Shown piece after piece: positions 7,769-14,526 of a stretch of 16,680 bases of DNA. Positions within the stretch are counted from its first letter, which is position 1. The number at the start of each line of letters is the position of its first letter. The position numbers and the translations under genes were made by a program. The notes beneath the pieces were generated by a model. It ran no database searches, had not been told where the DNA came from, and saw only the letters and a program-made list of their open reading frames with translations. Location of the stretch: contig SYEA01000043.1 in NCBI GenBank assembly GCA_005800965.1, positions 1-16,680 on the forward strand. The letters run 5' to 3'. Source of the DNA: Actinomycetota bacterium (GTDB lineage: Bacteria; Actinomycetota; Acidimicrobiia; Acidimicrobiales; Ilumatobacteraceae).

Positions 7769-8646
7769 CCGTAATCAACGCCACCTCGGTACAGGAAGTG
7801 GTCAATGCCCTGCGCGACTATCCAGATGCACGCCTGATTCAAGGTGGCACCGACATGATGGTCGAGGTCAACCTCAATCGGGCGCGCGTCAACGACGTGA
7901 TTTCGCTGCGTCGCGTTGCCGAACTGCGACGCTGGCACCTCGAACCTGACCGCGCTTTGTTGCGTATCGGTGCGGGTGTGCCGTTTGCCGAAATGGAACG
8001 GGCACCGTTGTCGCTGTATGCGCCAGCGCTCGCCCAAGCAGCGCGCACGGTGGGTTCACCCCAGATTCGCGCCGCTGGTTCGCTGGGTGGCAATCTTGGC
8101 ACGTGCTCGCCAGCCGGTGACGGCTTGCCGGTGTTGAGTGCCTTGGATGCCGTCGTGCATCTACGTAGCGCCACCACTGAGCGCGACGTGTCGATACATG
8201 ACTTCATGGTGGGTGTGAAAAAGAATCTCAAGCGACCCGACGAGGTCATCGTTGCAGCAACTGTGCCCGTATTGCAGGGCTTTTCGGGCTACGCCAAGGT
8301 GGGCTCGCGCAATGCGATGGTGATTTCGGCAGCGTCGGCGTGCCTAGTGCACGACGCCATTGGCGGCACCATACGTTTGGCGTTCGGGGCTGTGGCCCCC
8401 ACCGTGGTGCGCGCCAGGCGTGCCGAAGCATGGCTTGGCGAGCAGAGCAATCTGCAAGGCTCGCTCACGGTCTCGCCAGCGCTAGCGCGCGAGTTTGGTC
8501 AGCGAGCAGCGGAGGAATGTTCGCCAATCGATGACCACCGCTCGACAGCGCTCTATCGCCGCCATGCTGTGGCAGTTCTCGCCGAGCGTTTGCTGCTGCG
8601 GGCCAATGAGTATTTAGACAGCGATTCTCGAGGTAGCCATGAGTAA
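7765..8646 (+). CDS. FAD-binding subunit of a molybdenum hydroxylase (CoxM/XdhB-like)
   Basis: A 293-residue PCMH-type FAD subunit, usual length for CoxM/NdhF-type proteins, which carries electrons from the iron-sulfur subunit to the terminal acceptor. Numbered from GTG 7765, the pyrophosphate-binding pieces are 'IQGGTDMM' (25-32) and 'AGSLGGNLGTCSPAGDG' (104-120), followed by the C-terminal CO_deh_flav_C region. If ATG 7750 is used instead, five residues are added. It is followed, with an eight-base overlap, by the [2Fe-2S] subunit and then the molybdopterin subunit, the classic medium-small-large order. It is the only FAD subunit in the window although there are two molybdopterin enzymes, so it may serve both (inference). 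Confidence 0.9.
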   Translation: MTVINATSVQEVVNALRDYPDARLIQGGTDMMVEVNLNRARVNDVISLRRVAELRRWHLEPDRALLRIGAGVPFAEMERAPLSLYAPALAQAARTVGSPQIRAAGSLGGNLGTCSPAGDGLPVLSALDAVVHLRSATTERDVSIHDFMVGVKKNLKRPDEVIVAATVPVLQGFSGYAKVGSRNAMVISAASACLVHDAIGGTIRLAFGAVAPTVVRARRAEAWLGEQSNLQGSLTVSPALAREFGQRAAEECSPIDDHRSTALYRRHAVAVLAERLLLRANEYLDSDSRGSHE

Positions 8647-9145
8647 CGAGTTCTACCGACTTACCGTCAACGGCAAAGAACACGATGTACGCGATGCGTG
8701 GACCGGTGAGAGCCTCATGTATGTCTTGCGTGAGCGCTTGGGCCTTCCGGGCACCAAGGGTGCTTGCGAGCAAGGCGAGTGTGGTTCGTGCACGGTGCTC
8801 ATGGATGGCGAAGCCATATGTTCGTGCCTTGTTATGGCTGCGACTGCCATTGACGCCCAAATCGTGACCGTCGAAGGGCTGACTAGCGACCCCACCCACA
8901 CCGCACCAACCGACGTGCAACAAGCGTTCATCGATGCCGGAGGCGTGCAGTGTGGTTTTTGTACCCCAGGTTTTGTCGTAGCAGTTCATCACTTGCTGGA
9001 TCGCAACCCGCAACCCACCGAGCTAGAGATCAAGGAGGCCGTCAGCGGCAACATTTGTCGTTGCACTGGCTACGGTCGAATCTTTGCCGCAATCGAATTG
9101 GCACGCGATCAACGAAACACACAACCGAAACAGCCAGGGCACTGA
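8639..9145 (+). CDS. [2Fe-2S] subunit of a molybdenum hydroxylase (CoxS/XdhC-like)
   Basis: A 168-residue small subunit with all eight cluster cysteines. The plant-ferredoxin-like site is C43, C48, C51 and C63 ('GACEQGECGSC', standard C-x4-C-x2-C), and the helical site is C105, C108, C140 and C142 ('QCGFC' and 'CRCTGY'). It carries electrons from the molybdenum centre to FAD. GAGG at 8630-8633 is five bases before ATG. The start overlaps the FAD-subunit stop by eight bases, and the large-subunit gene begins one base after its stop, so the three should be made together. Confidence 0.95.
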   Translation: MSNEFYRLTVNGKEHDVRDAWTGESLMYVLRERLGLPGTKGACEQGECGSCTVLMDGEAICSCLVMAATAIDAQIVTVEGLTSDPTHTAPTDVQQAFIDAGGVQCGFCTPGFVVAVHHLLDRNPQPTELEIKEAVSGNICRCTGYGRIFAAIELARDQRNTQPKQPGH

Positions 9146-9146
9146 C

Positions 9147-11432
9147 ATGGCCCAAACGACCACTACAACCTCCAAGCGTGCTGAGCGTGGCACTCTCGGC
9201 AATTCCGCCGTTCGCCCGGATGGGTTGGCCAAGGTGCAGGGTCGTTTCGCATTTTCGTCTGACGCCTGGGCCGACAACATGCTGTGGGGTGCAACATTGC
9301 GTAGCCCGCATCCACATGCCCGCATCATTTCGATCGATGCATCAGCAGCGCTCGCCATCAATGGTGTCGCCACAGTCATCACTGCGGCCGATGTGCCCGG
9401 GCAACTCACCTACGGTCTCATCGCCAACGATCAACCGGTGTTTGCAAAAGATGTCGTACGTTTCGCCGGTGAGCCCATAGCCGCAGTTGCTGCCGATCAC
9501 CCCGAAACTGCCCGGCGTGCGCTTGACGCAATCGTCGTGGTGTATGAAGTCTTGCCCGCATTGCTCGATGCCGAACAAGCAATCAACGGTTCATTTGCGC
9601 CAATTCATCCTGATGGCAATGTGATTCGTCGCCAAAAGGTCGTGCGCGGTGATCAGGATTTCGTGGGCGAGGTGGTAGTCGAGGGCACTTACGAAGTGGG
9701 CATGCAAGACCAGGCGTTTCTTGGTTTAGAAGCAGCGCTGGCGCTGCCCGATGATGACGGCGCCGGTGTCGAACTCTATGTGGCTACGCAATGGCTGCAT
9801 GAGGATCAAAAACAAATCGCGGCCTGTCTCGGTTTGCCACTCGAGCGTGTGCGCCTCACCTTGGGAGGTGTCGGTGGCGCCTTCGGTGGGCGCGAAGACA
9901 TCAGTCTGCAAGTGCACTGCTGTTTGCTGGCACTCGCCACTCAACGTCCGATCAAGATGCAGTACGGGCGAGAAGAATCGTTCTTCGGCCACATCCATCG
10001 TCACCCTGCCTCGATGGTGATGCGTCATCACGCCGATCGCGACGGCACACTACGCCGCGTCGAAGTGCGGGCGGTGTTCGACGGTGGAGCATATGCATCC
10101 ACTTCGTCAGCAGTCTTGATCAATGCAGTCACTCACATGCAAGGCCCCTACCGCTGTGACATTGCAACGGTTGATGGATACGCGGTGCGCTCCAACAACC
10201 CACCATGCGGGGCGATGCGTGGTTTCGGTGTAGTGCAGGCGTGCTTTGGACACGAGTCGCAAATGGACAAACTGGCAGCTGCCTGCGGGCTCTCTCCCGT
10301 TGACATTCGGTTGAAAAACGCCATGCGCACCGGGGACCGCCTCATCACCGGGCAAATCGTTGACAGCGTGGCGCCCGTGGAGCGATGCATCCGTGAGACC
10401 GCTGCCATTTCTATGCCACCGCCGCTAGCGCAGGATGCAGATTTGCTGGATATCCCTGGCGGCTCGGGTTTGACCGCCCAACGTTCCAACATCCGCCGCG
10501 GTGTTGGCTGGGGTGTGTCGATCAAAAATCTGATGTACAGCGAGGGCTTCGACGATTACGCAACAGCCCGCTGTCATTTGACAGACGGGGTTGCCACGTT
10601 GCAGTTTGCTACTGCCGAGGTCGGTCAGGGCTTTGTGGTTCTCGCCCAGCAAATCGCTCGCAGCGTGTTGGGGGTGGACACCGTACTGCTTGAACCAATT
10701 TCCACCGCAATCGGCAGCGCCGGAAGCACCTCTGCGTCGCGACAAACCTGGATGAGTGGTGGCGCAGTCGACGGTGCGTGTCGCTTGGTGCGTGAGCGAT
10801 TGTTCGAGCATGTGGCTGCAGCCCATCAGCTCGACCCCTTGCGGTTGGCAATTGATGGCACCGATGTCGTCGACACCAGGGGTTCGCTACGCGTTGCGGT
10901 GGCCGAAGCGGCACCGGGTTTGGTGCTTGACGAAACGTTTGAGCATCATCACCGCGCCACCGAAGAACTCGATGAAGATGGTCAAGGCAACTGCCATGTG
11001 GCGTTCGCCTTCGTGGCCCACCGCGCGGTCGTTGACGTCGACCCTGATCTCGGCTTAGTGAAAGTCGTGCAGATAGCGACCGCTCAAGATGTTGGGCGGG
11101 TGTTGAACCCGCTGGCAGCGCTCGGTCAGGTGGAGGGCGGCATTGCTCAGGGTTTGGGACTCGCGGTTATGGAGGAGATCGTGTTGAAAGATGGTGTCAT
11201 GCGCAATCCATCGTTCACCGACTACTTGCTGCCAACAAGTCTCGACGCACCCATCGTGGTGGCCACAATGATCGAAGAGCCAGAACCCCAAGCCCCGCTC
11301 GGCGCCAAAGGCATCGGCGAGCCGCCGTGTATCTCGGTAACGCCGGCAATTGTGGCTGCCATTCGAGATGCCACTGGCAAGGCCTTAACACGAGTGCCCG
11401 TTCGGGCGCAAGACATCGTGTTCGGCGACTAG
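9147..11432 (+). CDS. Molybdopterin-binding large subunit of a xanthine dehydrogenase-family hydroxylase (PucD/XdhA-like)
   Basis: A 761-residue catalytic subunit. It has the N-terminal hammerhead domain (about 20-130), GGAFGGRED (243-251), the active-site loop 'GAMRGFG' (355-361, R358) and the C-terminal 'KGIGEPP' with probable catalytic base E725. The R-G-F-G loop matches purine and aromatic heterocycle hydroxylases, not the Cys-containing loop of CO dehydrogenase. The start is ATG 9147, with AGGG at 9136-9139 seven bases before; reading frame open to 9084 would run into the small-subunit gene. It completes the FAD/[2Fe-2S]/molybdopterin set. It is only a distant paralogue of the fused enzyme at 3086, which implies two separate hydroxylation steps or substrates. 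No XdhC/CoxF-type cofactor insertion factor is present in the window. Confidence 0.93.
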   Translation: MAQTTTTTSKRAERGTLGNSAVRPDGLAKVQGRFAFSSDAWADNMLWGATLRSPHPHARIISIDASAALAINGVATVITAADVPGQLTYGLIANDQPVFAKDVVRFAGEPIAAVAADHPETARRALDAIVVVYEVLPALLDAEQAINGSFAPIHPDGNVIRRQKVVRGDQDFVGEVVVEGTYEVGMQDQAFLGLEAALALPDDDGAGVELYVATQWLHEDQKQIAACLGLPLERVRLTLGGVGGAFGGREDISLQVHCCLLALATQRPIKMQYGREESFFGHIHRHPASMVMRHHADRDGTLRRVEVRAVFDGGAYASTSSAVLINAVTHMQGPYRCDIATVDGYAVRSNNPPCGAMRGFGVVQACFGHESQMDKLAAACGLSPVDIRLKNAMRTGDRLITGQIVDSVAPVERCIRETAAISMPPPLAQDADLLDIPGGSGLTAQRSNIRRGVGWGVSIKNLMYSEGFDDYATARCHLTDGVATLQFATAEVGQGFVVLAQQIARSVLGVDTVLLEPISTAIGSAGSTSASRQTWMSGGAVDGACRLVRERLFEHVAAAHQLDPLRLAIDGTDVVDTRGSLRVAVAEAAPGLVLDETFEHHHRATEELDEDGQGNCHVAFAFVAHRAVVDVDPDLGLVKVVQIATAQDVGRVLNPLAALGQVEGGIAQGLGLAVMEEIVLKDGVMRNPSFTDYLLPTSLDAPIVVATMIEEPEPQAPLGAKGIGEPPCISVTPAIVAAIRDATGKALTRVPVRAQDIVFGD

Positions 11433-11447
11433 ACGACTCGTCGACTA
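11430..11447. terminator. Weak imperfect dyad between convergent stop codons
   Basis: TAG-A-CGA, a four-base CTCG loop, then TCG-A-CTA can pair with one A/A mismatch, and includes both TAG stop codons of the convergent genes. The stem is short and there are no T-runs on either side. It may be a bidirectional transcript end, but part of the symmetry comes simply from opposed stop codons. Confidence 0.2.
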
Positions 11448-12569
11448 CAGAGTTCGTGGTGCGGGGCGACCGCTCAACCAACCAACGTCGCCAGGGCGAA
11501 CCTTGGGAGCCTTGGCAGCGTCTGCCGACGCCCACTGCACGTCGATGTCAATCGACTTCATGTCACGCATGACGGAACGACGCTGCGATGGGTCAACTAA
11601 TGACACCACCACACCACGCTTGCCAGCGCGACCGGTTCGTCCGGAGCGGTGCACGTAGTCCTTCGGGTCGTCTGGTGGATCCCAGTGCACCACACACGGC
11701 ACGTTGTCGATGTGAATCCCGCGAGCAGCCACGTCGGTGGCCACCAAGATTCGGGCGCGGCCACGCTTGAAGTCGTCTAGGGCCCGCTCACGCTGTGCCT
11801 GACTGCGGTTGCCGTGAATGACTGCACAGCGATCACCCTCGGCTTCGAGATTACGGGCCACGCGGTCAGCGCCGTGCTTGGTGCGACAGAACAAGATCAA
11901 CTGATTGTGCTCCTGCAGCAGATCAGCGATGCGCGTCTGACGCTTGTCTTTAGGAATCAGTTCAAACACATGTTCAATATCGGGTTCAGACTCAGGTGTG
12001 CTGGCGTCATGGCGCACTGGGCTGCGCTGGTAACGCGAAATGAGTTCTGATACTGCCCCGTCAAGCGTGGCGGAAAACAACAGCACCTGCCGGGTGGCGG
12101 GCAGACGGTCCATAATTTTGCGTACGGCTGGCAAAAAGCCCATGTCTGCCATGCGGTCGGCCTCGTCGAGGACAGCAATTTGCACGGCACGCAAATCGAT
12201 GTCTCGGCGACTGATGAGGTCTTCGAGGCGACCCGGCGTGGCGACTACTACCGATGCCGACCCGATGCGTCGCAACTGCGGGCCATAACCAGCGCCACCA
12301 AACACAGCAGTGCTGCGCAACGTGCGCGAAGCATCCAGCAGATCGATCTCATCACAAACCTGTTGCGCCAACTCACGAGTGGGCACCAGAATCAAACCGG
12401 TTGGCTGGGCAGGCTTTGCTCGTTTGAGTTTGGACACCAGCACCAGGCCAAACGCGATGGTCTTGCCCGAACCTGTTGGCGCCTTGCCGCACACGTCTTT
12501 GCCGGCCAAACCGTCGGGAATGGTCATCGTTTGAATGGGTGTGGGTGCCTTGATCCCACGACGGGCCAT
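11445..12569 (-). CDS. DEAD-box RNA helicase (RhlE-like core); true N-terminus uncertain
   Basis: At least 374 residues containing both RecA-like domains of an ATP-dependent RNA helicase: Q motif 'PTPIQ' (Q13), Walker A 'APTGSGKT' (30-37), Ia 'PTREL' (63-67), 'TPGR' (111-114), Walker B 'DEAD' (135-138) and 'SAT' (166-168), then 'VATDVAARGI' and 'HRSGRTGR' near the C-terminus. It has no long basic C-terminal tail. ATG 12569 is the first in-frame canonical start, but the in-frame codons just upstream still encode the conserved Q-motif leader 'SFVDLGITEPLVAA', with the distal Phe expected in the family. No in-frame ATG, GTG or TTG exists between there and the TGA at 12648-12650. The real start may be CTG 12617, or ATG 12634 after a one-base shift. 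It lies downstream of the flavoprotein gene in the same frame and probably shares its transcript. Confidence 0.9.
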   Translation of the reverse strand: MARRGIKAPTPIQTMTIPDGLAGKDVCGKAPTGSGKTIAFGLVLVSKLKRAKPAQPTGLILVPTRELAQQVCDEIDLLDASRTLRSTAVFGGAGYGPQLRRIGSASVVVATPGRLEDLISRRDIDLRAVQIAVLDEADRMADMGFLPAVRKIMDRLPATRQVLLFSATLDGAVSELISRYQRSPVRHDASTPESEPDIEHVFELIPKDKRQTRIADLLQEHNQLILFCRTKHGADRVARNLEAEGDRCAVIHGNRSQAQRERALDDFKRGRARILVATDVAARGIHIDNVPCVVHWDPPDDPKDYVHRSGRTGRAGKRGVVVSLVDPSQRRSVMRDMKSIDIDVQWASADAAKAPKVRPGDVGWLSGRPAPRTL

Positions 12570-12647
12570 CGCCGCAACCAGAGGCTCGGTGATGCCGAGG
12601 TCAACAAACGATGTCAGGACAAAACTGCGATCATCGCTGCCGAGGTG

Positions 12648-13952
12648 TCACAACCCGAGGACACGACCGACATATTCATTGACGAACCGACGCTCTGGAT
12701 CGAGACGCTCACGTAAGGCGAGGAAATCGCCGAAGCGGTTGTAACTCGGTTGGAGCGTTTTGGCACCTTGAAAGTGTATCTTTCCCCAGTGCGGTCTCCC
12801 CTGCATTGGGGCAAGAATCGCTTCGACCAAGCGAAAGTATCGCTCATACTCCATGCCCTTGTACATGTGCACCGCAATATAAGCCGATTCACGCCCATAC
12901 GAGGTCGACAATGGCACATCGTCGCTTCCCGTAACACGCACTTCAACAGGAAAACTGATCCGTAGCTTTTCACGCTCGACCATCTCCACTATTTGCCGTA
13001 GTGCGGAGACCAAGTGCTCGCGTGGAATCGAGTATTCCATTTCATGAAACTTCACCAACCGCCGCGTGGCAAACACCTCGTGGCTGGCTTCGGTGAATTC
13101 TTGACGTCCTTGGGACGGCAACGCGGTTGCCAGCCGTGGGATCGCAGCCGGCACGACCCGACCAGCCATACAAACAGCCCCGAACGCGTAGTTCTCCATG
13201 ACGGTTTTACCCCACCATTTGTTCCACGCTGATCGTGGTGCCGGCGGTTCTTGCGTGCGGGTGTTGTGCTTGGTGAGTGCCCACTTCGTGTGCGGTATCC
13301 AATAGAACTCAAAATGGTCAGCCTCTGTAACGATCGTGTCGAAGTTGTCCAACACATCGCTCAAACGACGGGCTTGCTCAACTGCGCGCAACTGAAACGC
13401 CGGCACAATCGTCATGTCCACATAGGTCAAGATGCCCAAGCACCCCAAACCAACCCGACCAAGTTGAAACACCTCGGCGTTCTCAGTGGCGTCGCAGTCG
13501 AGATGCTCGCCATCAGCGGTCACCAAGCCGAAGCCCTGCACCTGGCCGGCCAAGCCCGTGAAGCCCAGCCCAGTGCCATGCGTAGAGGTTGAAATCGACC
13601 CAGCCACAGTTTGCGCGGTGATGTCGCCCATATTTGCCAGCGCTACCCCACTTGCAGCCAAATACTCGTTGAGCTGGTGCAGCACCATGCCGGCGGGCAC
13701 CCGCGCCACCATACGTTGGGTGTCGATACCCACCGCGCTCGCGCTGTCACCGTTGGCAAAGTCATGCGGCAACAGCATGATGTCGTTGCTCGGCACGATC
13801 GGGGTGAAACTGTGCCCGCTACCTGCCATGCGTATGCGTTGGTTGCCACTGGCGCTTCGCACGATGTCTTGCAGCGCAGTCACACTCGTCGGCCGGAGCA
13901 ATGCAGCGGGGCGCGCCTCCACACTGCCAGCCCAATTCCGCCAGCGACGCAT
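12648..13952 (-). CDS. FAD-linked aldonolactone oxidase (D-arabinono-1,4-lactone / L-gulono-1,4-lactone oxidase family)
   Basis: A 434-residue flavoprotein of the VAO/PCMH fold. It begins with 'WRNWAG', as mycobacterial gulonolactone dehydrogenases do. It has 'GSGHS' (44-48), whose H47 is where some relatives attach FAD covalently, 'STSTHGTG' (121-128), and the C-terminal ALO-domain signature 'GRPHWGKIHF' followed by 'RLDPERRFVNEYV'. The family oxidises sugar-acid lactones, giving ascorbate-like products in some organisms. The start is placed at 13952, four bases after the stop of the upstream HD gene; the longer frame to 14015 would overlap that gene by 59 bases and has no family similarity. 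It is co-directional with the HD gene and pyruvate kinase. Confidence 0.88.
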   Translation of the reverse strand: MRRWRNWAGSVEARPAALLRPTSVTALQDIVRSASGNQRIRMAGSGHSFTPIVPSNDIMLLPHDFANGDSASAVGIDTQRMVARVPAGMVLHQLNEYLAASGVALANMGDITAQTVAGSISTSTHGTGLGFTGLAGQVQGFGLVTADGEHLDCDATENAEVFQLGRVGLGCLGILTYVDMTIVPAFQLRAVEQARRLSDVLDNFDTIVTEADHFEFYWIPHTKWALTKHNTRTQEPPAPRSAWNKWWGKTVMENYAFGAVCMAGRVVPAAIPRLATALPSQGRQEFTEASHEVFATRRLVKFHEMEYSIPREHLVSALRQIVEMVEREKLRISFPVEVRVTGSDDVPLSTSYGRESAYIAVHMYKGMEYERYFRLVEAILAPMQGRPHWGKIHFQGAKTLQPSYNRFGDFLALRERLDPERRFVNEYVGRVLGL

Positions 13953-13956
13953 CGTG

Positions 13957-14526
13957 TTAGTGCTTCGCGGCAAAAAGTTCGCGCACGAGTGGCTCGAAGT
14001 GCTCCAGCGGCGCACTCACAAAGTCGGGATCGAATGAAGGTGAGTCGTACTTGACGCAGAATTCCTCGGTGTAGTCAAAATATGGTGAGTCACGGAAGGC
14101 ATCACGGGCATTACGATCCATCCCGATGTGGTGCCAGAAGTAATACCCCTGGAAAATCCCATGCTGAGCCACCATGAAGTGGTTCGCCTCGCTGACAACC
14201 GGCTTCAGCATCGTCGAAGCAATGTACGGATGATTGAACGGCGCCAAGGTGTCACCAATGTCATGGATCAAGGCGCACACCACGTACTGCGCATCACGTC
14301 CGTCGCGCTCGGCCCGAGTTGCGGTCTGCAAGGAATGCTCCAGACGGCTCACGGGAAACCCGCCATGGTCGTCACCCAACTGGCGCAGCAGATGGAGTGC
14401 ATTGTCGGCCACCATGTTCTGGGTGTTGCCAATTTGGCGCATGATGAGTGACCAGTCTTCTTTGGTCGACTCCTGAAACGATGTGAAGTGGGCTCGCTCG
14501 TGCGGCGACTCGCTATGGTTCGACAT
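13957..14526 (-). CDS. HD-domain protein of the PhnZ/myo-inositol-oxygenase-like type
   Basis: A 189-residue HD-fold protein. Candidate metal residues are H64 in 'RLEHSLQTATRA', H88-D89 in 'IHDIGDTL', H99, H122 in 'QHGIFQGYYFWHH' and D161 in 'KYDSPSFDPDF'. The H-x23-HD spacing (64 to 88) is like PhnZ and myo-inositol oxygenase, diiron enzymes that cleave C-C or C-P bonds, but hydrolytic HD proteins share the motif, so function is open. The start chosen is ATG 14526, overlapping the pyruvate kinase end by 14 bases; ATG 14547 would add seven residues. Neither has a clear ribosome binding site. The following lactone-oxidase gene begins four bases after its stop, so the two are probably coupled. 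Confidence 0.75.
   Translation of the reverse strand: MSNHSESPHERAHFTSFQESTKEDWSLIMRQIGNTQNMVADNALHLLRQLGDDHGGFPVSRLEHSLQTATRAERDGRDAQYVVCALIHDIGDTLAPFNHPYIASTMLKPVVSEANHFMVAQHGIFQGYYFWHHIGMDRNARDAFRDSPYFDYTEEFCVKYDSPSFDPDFVSAPLEHFEPLVRELFAAKH

Noticed and set aside
3366..8962. An 18-base identical stretch shared by the two FeS coding regions (near 3367 and 8947)
   Set aside because: It covers the invariant QCGFC codons; the surrounding sequence diverges, so it reflects a conserved motif in paralogues, not a recent repeat or recombination site.
7765..11432. Aerobic CO dehydrogenase (coxMSL)
   Set aside because: Gene order matches, but the large subunit has GAMRGFG instead of the Cys-containing CODH active-site loop, and no cox accessory genes are present.
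13953..14015. N-terminal extension of the aldonolactone oxidase to ATG 14015
   Set aside because: The extra 21 residues overlap the HD gene and lack family similarity; the WRNWAG start at 13952 is typical.
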